Made by a program: the position numbers and the translations under genes
The notes under the pieces: generated by a model
What the model saw: only the letters and a program-made list of their open reading frames with translations
Databases searched by the model: none
What the model was told of the DNA's origin: nothing
Shown here: one piece after another, positions 7,494 to 14,104 of the stretch
How positions within the stretch are numbered: the stretch's first letter is position 1
Layout of the letters: every line of letters begins with the position of its first letter
Assembly: GCA_017999075.1 (NCBI GenBank)
Contig: JAGOBX010000038.1
Location: forward strand, 1-14,185
Length of the DNA stretch: 14,185 nucleotides
Origin: Candidatus Babelota bacterium
GTDB lineage: Bacteria; JAGOBX01
Direction: 5' to 3'

Positions 7494-8288
7494 TTAAAAT
7501 AGTTTGGACCGTCCGTTTTTGAGTTTAATTTTAAAATCCAAAAAACTGTCGCTGCCTTTAATATTTATTCTATACATAAAATAAGGATTTTTTATAGGTA
7601 TTTTGTTTATTTTTGATTTTATCAATAAACCGAAATTAAAATTATGTTTTTTTAAAAAATCTTTTAATTTATTTTTATCTTCTGGTTTTTCGGGTATTGA
7701 TCCGTAGGGATATGCTATTACATTTTCAAAAAAAATATTATTTTTTTTTAATTCTGATATACAGTCGGTTAAATCAGATTCTATTTCTTTAATTGTCATT
7801 TTAGAAAAATTTGAATGATTGAAGCTGTGTATTCCGAATTCTATATTGTTGCCCGACATTTCTTTTATTTGATTGTAATCTATAAGTTTTTCTTGACCTT
7901 CATCCCATTCATTTTTTTTTCCTATGCTGCCTGCAACAAGAAATATAGTTGCTTTTATATTATTTTTTTTTAAAACAGGATATGCTAATTCGTAATTATT
8001 CATATATCCGTCGTCAAATGTCAGTATTACCGGTTTGTCTGGAATATTTAAAGTGTTGTTTTTATAACTGTTGAGTTCTTTAAAAGATATTGGAGTATAT
8101 CCTTTTTTCAGGAGATAGTTTATTTGATTTTCAAATTGGTTCACTGTTACTGTGAGTTTATCTCTGTGGAATTCTGAAATTTTATGATACATTAAAACAG
8201 GAATTCCTTTATAATTAAACAGGAATAATCCGTATCGGTAAATTAAAAATATTATTATAATTATTGAACTGTAAAATATTATTTCCAT
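7494..8288 (-). CDS. Membrane-anchored NodB-type polysaccharide deacetylase
   Basis: A carbohydrate esterase family 4 enzyme that removes N-acetyl groups from a GlcNAc-containing glycan in the envelope. An uncleaved-looking N-terminal hydrophobic helix (about 2-24) would anchor it facing the periplasm. The NodB domain (about 30-230) shows VLMYHKI (31-37), the catalytic motif TFDDGY (90-95) with D92 as base and D93 as metal ligand, the HSFNH metal pair H154 and H158, and AYPYG (192-196) as motif 3. It begins 4 bases after the pseudopilin gene without a visible Shine-Dalgarno, so it is probably the last gene of the pilin operon. The stop lies 2 bases from the stop of the opposite-strand gene. 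The glycan substrate is unknown. Confidence 0.88.
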   Translation of the reverse strand: MEIIFYSSIIIIIFLIYRYGLFLFNYKGIPVLMYHKISEFHRDKLTVTVNQFENQINYLLKKGYTPISFKELNSYKNNTLNIPDKPVILTFDDGYMNNYELAYPVLKKNNIKATIFLVAGSIGKKNEWDEGQEKLIDYNQIKEMSGNNIEFGIHSFNHSNFSKMTIKEIESDLTDCISELKKNNIFFENVIAYPYGSIPEKPEDKNKLKDFLKKHNFNFGLLIKSKINKIPIKNPYFMYRINIKGSDSFLDFKIKLKNGRSKLF

Positions 8289-8292
8289 AATT

Positions 8293-8742
8293 TTATTTGA
8301 TTTTAAAAAAATCGATGTCGCCTGTAATTTTTTTTATAATTATGTATGATTTTTTTTTTGTGTTGGATAAAATTATGGTATCTCCTGAAATATTTTCGGA
8401 TATTCCTTTTTTATCGAATTTTATATATGCTGGAGTTTGATAAAAAAAAACATTTTTTGAAAGATAGACAGTTTCTGAATTGTTGTTTGAAAAAATAGTG
8501 TAAGACTGGTTTATAGTATTGAAATTTATTTTGGAATTGTCTCCGTTTGATGAAATTTGCTGCAAATAATTAATTGAAGAAATTAGTTTGGAAGTTTCTA
8601 TTTCTAAATCCTGATCGGTCAGATAATTCGTTATAATAACAGGCGTTATCGAAGCTATAACGCCTATTATTATTATTACTATAGTTAATTCGATTAAAGT
8701 AAAACCATTGTTCCGGAAGAGAAAAAAATCGGATTGGTTCAT
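8293..8742 (-). CDS. GspH/FimT-like pseudopilin with N-methylation motif
   Basis: A prepilin-like protein: a 13-residue leader ending in Gly, then FTLIELTIVIIIIGVIAS, the class III cleavage/N-methylation motif, with G13 as the cleavage residue, F14 as mature residue 1 and E18 as Glu+5. One hydrophobic helix (14-37) is followed by an Asn/Ser-rich beta domain. The C-terminal pattern GDTIILSN...ITGDIDFFKI (119 onward) resembles the end of GspH/FimT minor pseudopilins. It would be processed by a PilD-type peptidase and placed at the tip of a pilus or type II pseudopilus. It lies 61 bases after the major pilin-like gene and 4 bases before the deacetylase. Assignment to pilus or secretion machinery is not possible here because no ATPase, platform protein or secretin is present. 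Confidence 0.82.
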   Translation of the reverse strand: MNQSDFFLFRNNGFTLIELTIVIIIIGVIASITPVIITNYLTDQDLEIETSKLISSINYLQQISSNGDNSKINFNTINQSYTIFSNNNSETVYLSKNVFFYQTPAYIKFDKKGISENISGDTIILSNTKKKSYIIIKKITGDIDFFKIK

Positions 8743-8803
8743 AAAATTTTATGAGTGATTTTTTTGTTGAAAAACTTCAAAAATCCTCTTGTTTTTTTGT
8801 TTT

Positions 8804-9223
8804 TTAATATGTCGAAAAAGCCTGTCCGTTTCTATCGCTTCCCGTTAAATTGACATTAACCAAGGGTTCCATAGTATCTCCGCGGTATTCATAATACCAT
8901 CCGCCTGATCCATCTATTCCGCCTATATTTTTTTCTTTTTTGGCAGGAGTAAGAAGTTCTTCTGGAAATACTCTTAAAAATCCTGAATCAACCATATCCT
9001 GTATAGTTGACGGATTATGTCTGTCATTTTGAATGAAAAATAATTTTTGCGCTGATCTGATGCTTCCTAAATTAGCTTTTGTAGCTGATATTTCAGCTTG
9101 TTCGACTTGAATTAAAAAAGTCGGTACTATAATCGCAACAAGTGTTCCGATTATTATGATAACTATTACTAATTCTACAATTGTAAAACCAGTTTTAATT
9201 AACTGTTTACTATTTTTTGCCAT
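8804..9223 (-). CDS. GspG-like type IV pilin/pseudopilin
   Basis: A 139-residue prepilin: short basic leader (1-12) ending in G12, then FTIVELVIVIIIIGTLVAII with F13 as mature residue 1 and E17 as Glu+5. The helix continues into AEISATKANLGSIRSAQKLF (47-66), the typical GspG/PilA helix region. A compact domain follows, ending with GGIDGSGGWYYEYRG (101-115), the place where GspG proteins carry their glycine/aromatic loop. An excellent Shine-Dalgarno (GGAGG at 9231-9235, spacing 7) and a near-consensus promoter precede it, so it is likely the most strongly expressed protein of the trio. It could be the main subunit of a type IV pilus-like fibre or of a type II secretion pseudopilus. Confidence 0.87.
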   Translation of the reverse strand: MAKNSKQLIKTGFTIVELVIVIIIIGTLVAIIVPTFLIQVEQAEISATKANLGSIRSAQKLFFIQNDRHNPSTIQDMVDSGFLRVFPEELLTPAKKEKNIGGIDGSGGWYYEYRGDTMEPLVNVNLTGSDRNGQAFSTY

Positions 9224-9256
9224 ATATCTTCCTCCAGCATTTTTTTTAACTAATAT

Positions 9257-9285
9257 ATTATATAAATATTATTACTTTTAGTCAA
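9257..9285 (-). promoter_or_regulatory. Near-consensus sigma-70 promoter for the pilin operon
   Basis: On the minus strand, TTGACT (9285-9280) and TATAAT (9262-9257) are separated by exactly 17 bases. The -35 box overlaps the last codons of the glycosyltransferase gene. Transcription would start near 9250, giving a leader of about 27 bases with the GGAGG Shine-Dalgarno of the pilin gene. Confidence 0.8.
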
Positions 9286-10375
9286 GTTCAATTTTTTTAT
9301 AGTAAGTCAGTATTTTTTCAAAGACAAAATTGGGGTCAAGATTTGCCTGGCATATTAATTTTTTGCATTTTCGTTTTCTACAAGGATTACATCCTGTATT
9401 TTTGTATAGCACAATATTGTTTTTTCCGTAGGGTTTGTTTATTTCAGGATCAGAAGGACCGAATAAAGCTACTAACTGAATATTTAATAACGATGCAATA
9501 TGCATTGGTCCGGTATCTCCAGTAATAAATAGGCTTGCTTTTGAAATTAAGTAAACCGATTCTTTCACTGTGGTTGCAGGAGCTGTAAAAATTCTGTTAT
9601 TATGACTGTTCGATATATTTTTAATTCCGTTTATTATTCTTTCTATTTTTTCAAATTCGCCAGGTCCCCAGCTGAAAACTATACTTGTTTCTTTATATGT
9701 TTCTGCTAACAATATGCATAATTTGGAATAATATTTTTCTGGCCATTCTTTGTATCTTCCTATTTTACTTACAGCGGGATTGATTAATATTATATTTTTA
9801 TAAGTTAATTTTTTAATGAAATTTTCTGTCACGATTTTATCGTTTTCTTTAATTTCAAATAAATCACCGAATTTCTCGGGTTTAATTTTTTTATTAAAAA
9901 AATATGCCAGTAATGAAAAATTTTTTTCTATTCGGGTTATTTTATCGGATTCTGCGTCAATATGCACATTGTTAAATATATGATTTAATTCTTTGCAGAA
10001 TTTTTTTGAATATCCGATCCTGACAGGACAATTCGTTAAATATGATAATAATCCGCTTTTAAAAATTCCATGAAAATCTAAAACATAATCGAATTTTTCA
10101 TTTTTGAGGTCTTTGATAATATTTTTAAAATCGAAAATTACTTTTAAAAAATTTTTTGAAAATATTTGTTTTTGCCATTCTTTTCTCGGGATTTTTACTA
10201 ATTTGTTTATATAAGACAGGTTTTCAAGTATATTGGAGTTTTGTTTTTCTGTGAGCCAGAATATCTGGTGTTCTTCTTTTAAATTTTCTGATAGGTATTT
10301 CACTGCAGGCAGAGTTCTTATTATATCACCTATTGCTCCGAGCCTTATTATTAATATTTTTTTTCTTTCGTTCAA
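9278..10375 (-). CDS. GT9 family heptosyltransferase-like glycosyltransferase
   Basis: A GT-B fold glycosyltransferase of family 9 (ADP-heptose:LPS heptosyltransferase, RfaF/WaaC type), acting at the cytoplasmic face of the inner membrane in LPS core or related glycan assembly. Signatures are the N-terminal RLGAIGDIIRTLPAVKYL (11-28), LDFHGIFKSGLLSYL (99-113), and the donor-binding FITGDTGPMHIAS (283-295) with FGPSDP (305-310). A C-terminal Cys cluster (C329, C332, C337, C342) is common in GT9 proteins. The start is a TTG 10 bases after AGGAG; no in-frame ATG lies near and the frame is closed upstream by TAG. It is followed by the pilin promoter without a terminator. The acceptor and donor cannot be fixed from sequence. 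Confidence 0.87.
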   Translation of the reverse strand: MNERKKILIIRLGAIGDIIRTLPAVKYLSENLKEEHQIFWLTEKQNSNILENLSYINKLVKIPRKEWQKQIFSKNFLKVIFDFKNIIKDLKNEKFDYVLDFHGIFKSGLLSYLTNCPVRIGYSKKFCKELNHIFNNVHIDAESDKITRIEKNFSLLAYFFNKKIKPEKFGDLFEIKENDKIVTENFIKKLTYKNIILINPAVSKIGRYKEWPEKYYSKLCILLAETYKETSIVFSWGPGEFEKIERIINGIKNISNSHNNRIFTAPATTVKESVYLISKASLFITGDTGPMHIASLLNIQLVALFGPSDPEINKPYGKNNIVLYKNTGCNPCRKRKCKKLICQANLDPNFVFEKILTYYKKIELD

Positions 10376-10570
10376 ATTAATATGTCTCCTGAACTAAGCT
10401 GAATTTGAAATCATAGAGTTTTTGATTTTAAAGATTTATTCCGGATTAGTACATAGTATATCAAATGTTAAGTATATATAAACATCGTTATAAATGCTTT
10501 TTTTAGTTATAATATAATTTATAGTCTAATGTAATGTTAATTTAAAGAAAATAAAAATTAGCCTGATAAT
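10376..10570 (-). promoter_or_regulatory. AT-rich leader of the glycosyltransferase with candidate promoter
   Basis: About 195 bases without a gene. The best promoter match on the minus strand is TTAACA (10540-10535), 18 bases, TATATT (10516-10511); a second is TTTATA (10482-10477), 16 bases, TATACT (10460-10455). An 8-base direct repeat AATGTTAA (plus strand) occurs at 10464-10471 and 10533-10540. The Shine-Dalgarno AGGAG is at 10390-10386. Nothing else is recognisable. Confidence 0.35.
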
Positions 10571-10607
10571 AAAAAAAACCCGAAAGTTTTTTCTTTCGGG
10601 TTTTTTT
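10571..10607 (-). terminator. Rho-independent terminator after rplY
   Basis: CCCGAAAG (10579-10586) and CTTTCGGG (10593-10600) form a perfect 8-bp stem with a TTTTTT loop. The flanks are an A run (10571-10578) and a T run (10601-10607), so the stem can be extended and the element can stop transcription in both directions. It lies about 65 bases past the rplY stop and closes the glmU-prs-rplY transcript. Confidence 0.92.
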
Positions 10608-10670
10608 AATTTACACTAAAAAATAATTTCGTTTTTATCGCATTTCCGGTAAAAACTGTTCATCAATATT

Positions 10671-11381
10671 TTATTTTTTTTGTTTTTCAGGTTTTGCAGC
10701 TTTTTTATCATCGCCTGTTTTTTCAGCGGCTGCACCTTCGGCTGCAGGAGCTGCTTCAGCGCCTTCTGCGCCTTCAGCTGGAACAGCGCCTTCACCTGCA
10801 GCAGCAGTTTCAACAACTTCCTCTTTGACCACAGTAACCACAGCAACAGTTCTTTTTTTGTCGGTTAAAATTTTTATACCTTCCGGAACTTTCACATTTT
10901 CAAGAGCAAGATTATCTCCTATATTTAAAGCAGTAACATCAACTTCTATAAATTCAGGAATTCTATCAGGCAGACATTTGATTTGTACTTCACGCAATTG
11001 CTGCTCAAGTATTCCGCCTTCAGCTAAACCTATTGGTTTTCCTGTAAGTTGAATAGCAACAGTTACTGTCATAGGTTTGTCCATAGAAATTTCATAAAAA
11101 TCTATATGAAGCAATTTATTTTTAACAGGGTCTGTTTGATAATCTTTTAAAATCACTTTACGCGGCGCAGATTCTCCTTCTATAGTCAAATCTATTATTG
11201 CATTAGATAATGACGGGTTATTAATTATTGATAACACATTACGTCCAGGTACGCTTATATTTACGTTAGGTTTACCCGGACCGTATATTACAGAGGCAAT
11301 TCTGCCTTCTGTTTTTAATTTGTAAGACGCGTTTTTTTTAATTATATCGCGTTTTGTTGCAGTCAAACTCAATTGCTTCAT
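10671..11381 (-). CDS. rplY: 50S ribosomal protein L25/Ctc (long form)
   Basis: The 5S rRNA-binding protein L25 of the long TL5/Ctc type. Residues about 1-95 are the L25 beta-barrel domain (start LSLTATKRD, RIASVIYGPGKPN at 27-39, HIDFYEI at 92-98), and about 96-185 are the C-terminal TL5 domain (EGGILEQQLREVQIKCLP, 121-138). Residues 189-236 form an Ala/Glu/Gly/Pro tail ending in a Lys-rich stretch, probably disordered. The start ATG at 11381 is 10 bases from GGAGG, with an ATG-TGA pair in between. It is third in the glmU-prs-rplY block, which matches the glmU-prs-ctc order of other bacteria; pth, often next, is absent here. The tail DNA is markedly richer in G and C than its surroundings because of Ala codons. 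Confidence 0.95.
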   Translation of the reverse strand: MKQLSLTATKRDIIKKNASYKLKTEGRIASVIYGPGKPNVNISVPGRNVLSIINNPSLSNAIIDLTIEGESAPRKVILKDYQTDPVKNKLLHIDFYEISMDKPMTVTVAIQLTGKPIGLAEGGILEQQLREVQIKCLPDRIPEFIEVDVTALNIGDNLALENVKVPEGIKILTDKKRTVAVVTVVKEEVVETAAAGEGAVPAEGAEGAEAAPAAEGAAAEKTGDDKKAAKPEKQKK

Positions 11382-11382
11382 A

Positions 11383-11396
11383 TCACATATTCCTCC
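11383..11396 (-). promoter_or_regulatory. rplY ribosome binding site with internal AUG-UGA
   Basis: GGAGG occupies 11396-11392 on the minus strand. Three bases later comes ATGTGA (11388-11383), a start codon directly followed by a stop, and one base after that the rplY ATG (11381-11379). The spacing from Shine-Dalgarno to the true start is 10 bases, rather long; a short hop or reinitiation from the start-stop pair is possible. Confidence 0.5.
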
Positions 11397-11408
11397 GAAA
11401 AATCCATC

Positions 11409-11434
11409 TTAAATTTTCAAGTTTTGAAATTTAA
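11409..11434 (-). repeat. AT-rich hairpin in the prs-rplY gap
   Basis: TTAAATTTTCAA (11409-11420) and TTGAAATTTAA (11424-11434) can pair over 11 bp with one bulged base around a short loop. It lies between the prs stop and the rplY Shine-Dalgarno and has no T run after it, so it is not a terminator. It might be an mRNA processing or regulatory stem; chance in AT-rich DNA is also possible. Confidence 0.3.
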
Positions 11435-11471
11435 ACAATTTATTTTATAAAATGAATTAAAAAAAGTAAAG

Positions 11472-12464
11472 TTAAATTTTATAATTTTTGCTAAATAATA
11501 TTTTCATTGAAGCCCCGTTCTGAACACATTTTATGGCGCCTGCTATTAAAGGAGCTACTGATAACTGTACAAATTTTTTGTGTTTTTTACAATCTTCGCT
11601 TAATGGGAGCGTATTTGTTGAAACAATTTCTTTCAATGAAGAATTTATTAGATTTGTTATTGCCTTTCCTGAAAATACAGGATGTGAACACGCAGCCACA
11701 ACTTCAATCGCTCCTTGTTTGAGTAATGCGTCAGAAGCTGCGCACATTGTTCCGCCGGTGTCAATCATATCGTCAAATAATATTGCAGTTTTCCCTTTTA
11801 CATCGCCTATTATATTCATTATTTCTGCCTTATTAGCTTCAGGTCTGCGTTTGTCTATTATAGCCATTGATACTTTTAATTGTTTTGCAAAATTTCGTGC
11901 CCGTTCCACTCCGCCTGCATCTGGAGAAACAACTATTACTTTATGATTTTTAATTTGTTTTTCATATTTTTTTAAAAAATAATCGGCTATTATGTATTTT
12001 GCCGAAATATGGTCGAGAGGTATGTCAAAAAAACCTTGTAACTGGGCTATATGCAAATCTATTGTTATTATTCTGTCTGCGCCAGCTTCAGTAATAAGAT
12101 TCGCAACTAATTTTGCGCTTATTGGAACTCTTGGTTTGTCTTTTCTATCCTGGCGAGCATAACCGAAATAAGGTATTACTGCGGTTATTGTTCCTGCTGA
12201 AGCGCGTCTGGCAGCATCTATAGCCAGTAAAAGTTCCATTAAATTGTCGTTTACCGGTCGGCAAGTAGGTTGAATTATGAAAACATTATCTCCTCGGAAA
12301 CTATCCTGGAATTGAACGTACGTTTCTCCGTCTGCAAAATGTTTTATTTCATTTGGAATAGGCTTGATTTTCAACTGTCTTGCTATGGCATCTGCTAATT
12401 CTGTATGAGCTGACCCTTTAAACAAAACTATTTTAGGATTTTTTTTTACTACGCTGATACTCAT
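11472..12464 (-). CDS. prs: Ribose-phosphate pyrophosphokinase (PRPP synthase)
   Basis: A class I PRPP synthase that makes phosphoribosyl pyrophosphate from ribose 5-phosphate and ATP, feeding nucleotide, histidine and tryptophan synthesis. Visible motifs are FADGE (43-47), the ATP-binding loop YFGYARQDRK (99-108), the metal-binding DLH with D136 and H138, VVSPDAGGVERAR (178-190), and the PRPP-binding LFDDMIDTGGT (229-239). The length of 330 residues is slightly above the usual 310-320 because of a short N-terminal extension. GAGG, 9 bases before the ATG, lies inside the glmU end, and only one base separates the glmU stop from this start, so the two genes are co-translated. Confidence 0.96.
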   Translation of the reverse strand: MSISVVKKNPKIVLFKGSAHTELADAIARQLKIKPIPNEIKHFADGETYVQFQDSFRGDNVFIIQPTCRPVNDNLMELLLAIDAARRASAGTITAVIPYFGYARQDRKDKPRVPISAKLVANLITEAGADRIITIDLHIAQLQGFFDIPLDHISAKYIIADYFLKKYEKQIKNHKVIVVSPDAGGVERARNFAKQLKVSMAIIDKRRPEANKAEIMNIIGDVKGKTAILFDDMIDTGGTMCAASDALLKQGAIEVVAACSHPVFSGKAITNLINSSLKEIVSTNTLPLSEDCKKHKKFVQLSVAPLIAGAIKCVQNGASMKILFSKNYKI

Positions 12465-12465
12465 T

Positions 12466-13848
12466 TTATTTTACCTCACAGGGTTCTAATTTTTTTTTTA
12501 GTTTGTCCACATATCCTTGTTTTATTATTGTTTCAGGCCTGCTCATTACCAAACAGTTTTCATTTACATCTTTAATAACTGTTGTTCCTGAAGTGATATA
12601 AGATGAATTTCCTATATTTACAGGAGATACTATACTGCATCCGGCTCCAATAAAAGTTTCATTTCCGATTACAGATTTATGGGAATTTAAACCATCAAAT
12701 GAACAAACGGAAGAATTATTCGAATATAGGCAGTCTTTCCCTGATTCAATATATTCAATAGAACAGTTGTTTTGGATTTTTGTATTTTGTCCTAATTTTG
12801 AATTTATTATTATATTGCAATTTCCGATTTTAGAATTTTGTTTTATTTCAGAATATGAAATGCTGTTAAAGTCCCCTATTTCAGAATTTGAAAAAATTAT
12901 AGACCCTTTTAAAACTGATTTTCCAATCAAAACATTGTCTTTAATCTCGCAGTTTTCTACTGTACTTCCGGTAATAATACAATTTTTTCCTATAATTGAA
13001 CAATTGATTCTGGTTCCAGGATAAACTGTTGTTTCAATACCTATTTTTGTGTCAGAATCAATATAAGTATTTTCAGGGTCCAATATTATAACCCCTTTTT
13101 CTAAATAAGAATAAGCTGTGGAGCGGTATGTTTCTTTTTCAAGTTCTGCAAGCTGTATAGGATTGTTTATTCCTTCCATTTCAATATAATCTTTTATTTT
13201 AACAGCACATACTTTATGTTTTTTTTCAACCATTAAAGATATAATGTCAGTAAGATAATATTCTGATTGAGCATTTTTATTCTTTAATTGGGGAAGATAT
13301 TGGAATAATAATTTTGAATTGAAACAATATATCCCTGAATTTATTTCTTTTATAAGTTTGATTTCTTTATCAGCGTCTTTCTCTTCTACTATAGATGATA
13401 CAGAATTATCTTCATTTCTTAAAATACGTCCATATCCGGAAGGATTTTCTAATTCTGCGGTTAATATAACTGCGTCAGCGGATTGAGTTTCGTAATGTGA
13501 AATTATTTTTTTTAAAGTAGCGGGTTTTAGTAAAGGAACATCACCGCATAATATAAGTATTTTTCCGTCAAAATTTGAAAAATGTTCTGATGCCTGAATT
13601 ACGGCATGACCCGTTCCAAGCTGCTGTTCCTGCAAGGATATTTTTATTTGGTCAGGAATTAATTGTTTTACAAGTTCGTGTTTATAACCTAATACTGCAC
13701 AGCATATATCAGGATTTAATGATAAAGCGGTTTCAATACAATATTTTATTATTGGTTTTCCGCAAAGTTTATGCATTACTTTAGGCAAAGATGATTTCAT
13801 CCTTTTTCCTAAACCTGCCGCTAAAATAATAATTCCAATTTTTGTCAT
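12466..13848 (-). CDS. glmU: GlmU: UDP-GlcNAc pyrophosphorylase with divergent acetyltransferase domain
   Basis: By family, a bifunctional enzyme that acetylates GlcN-1-P and couples GlcNAc-1-P to UTP for peptidoglycan and LPS. The N-terminal domain (1-230) is intact: LAAGLGKRMKSSLPKVMH (9-26), QQLGTGHA (75-82), CGDVPL (101-106), GYGRI (138-142), EINSGIY (168-174), EGINN (225-229). The C-terminal left-handed beta-helix (about 255-430) is recognisable and ends with the expected FDGLNSHKSVIGNETFIG (384-401) and SPVNIG. However, the positions that align with the catalytic His, the Tyr and Asn nearby, the EIKK lysines and the RPG arginine are changed (N360, S363, L374, I348/N349, K336). Length 460 is normal. 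No Shine-Dalgarno is seen. It follows the hairpin terminator after tRNA-Gln and is linked to prs by a 1-base gap. Confidence 0.88.
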   Translation of the reverse strand: MTKIGIIILAAGLGKRMKSSLPKVMHKLCGKPIIKYCIETALSLNPDICCAVLGYKHELVKQLIPDQIKISLQEQQLGTGHAVIQASEHFSNFDGKILILCGDVPLLKPATLKKIISHYETQSADAVILTAELENPSGYGRILRNEDNSVSSIVEEKDADKEIKLIKEINSGIYCFNSKLLFQYLPQLKNKNAQSEYYLTDIISLMVEKKHKVCAVKIKDYIEMEGINNPIQLAELEKETYRSTAYSYLEKGVIILDPENTYIDSDTKIGIETTVYPGTRINCSIIGKNCIITGSTVENCEIKDNVLIGKSVLKGSIIFSNSEIGDFNSISYSEIKQNSKIGNCNIIINSKLGQNTKIQNNCSIEYIESGKDCLYSNNSSVCSFDGLNSHKSVIGNETFIGAGCSIVSPVNIGNSSYITSGTTVIKDVNENCLVMSRPETIIKQGYVDKLKKKLEPCEVK

Positions 13849-13898
13849 TGCTATAAAAAAATAAACTGGTTATTTTGAAAATAAAAATATTGTCATGC

Positions 13899-13967
13899 AA
13901 AAAAAAAGAGCGCCGTTTCTCAATATGAATGTGAACCAAATCATCACTTCATCAGGAAACATCGCTC
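13899..13967 (-). terminator. Long compound hairpin terminator after tRNA-Gln
   Basis: On the minus strand GAGCGATGTTTC (13967-13956) pairs with GAAACGGCGCTC (13919-13908), 11 of 12 positions including one G-T pair, and is followed by nine T (13907-13899). The 36-base interior holds a second stem, ATGAAGTGA with TCAC-A-TTCAT (one bulged A), so the whole folds as one long rod. It lies 13 bases from the tRNA 3' end and 51 bases before glmU, so it would separate spoVG-tRNA from glmU or allow partial read-through. Confidence 0.75.
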
Positions 13968-13979
13968 AATAGTTATTTT

Positions 13980-14054
13980 TGGATGGGATGGCAGGATTCG
14001 AACCTGCGAATACCGGGACCAAAACCCGGTGCCTTACCGCTTGGCGACATCCCA
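13980..14054 (-). tRNA. tRNA-Gln (UUG)
   Basis: A complete cloverleaf can be drawn: acceptor TGGGATG/CATCCCA, D stem GCC/GGC, anticodon stem CCGGG/CCCGG around TTTTGGT with anticodon TTG, and T stem GCAGG/CCTGC around TTCGAAT. The discriminator base is T, and CCA is encoded in the genome (minus strand 13982-13980). U1-A72 is typical of bacterial tRNA-Gln. It sits between spoVG and glmU on the same strand. Confidence 0.96.
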
Positions 14055-14104
14055 ACTGATAATTTTTACTGATAATTATTGATAACAAATATAATATAAA
14101 ATAA

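Noticed and set aside
8767-8780. Perfect 5-4-5 hairpin in the pilin-pseudopilin gap as a terminator
   Set aside because: Too short and AT-only; the downstream genes need read-through and no separate promoter is evident.
10616-10846. Minus-strand 76-codon Leu/Lys/Gln-rich ORF
   Set aside because: It is the shifted frame of the repetitive rplY tail and has no independent support.
11533-11946. Plus-strand 137-codon ORF
   Set aside because: Antisense shadow of the highly conserved prs gene.
13870-13962. Minus-strand 30-codon ORF starting ATG at 13962 and ending TAA
   Set aside because: Its first half is the arms and loop of the terminator hairpin, there is no Shine-Dalgarno, and the Phe-rich end comes from the T run.
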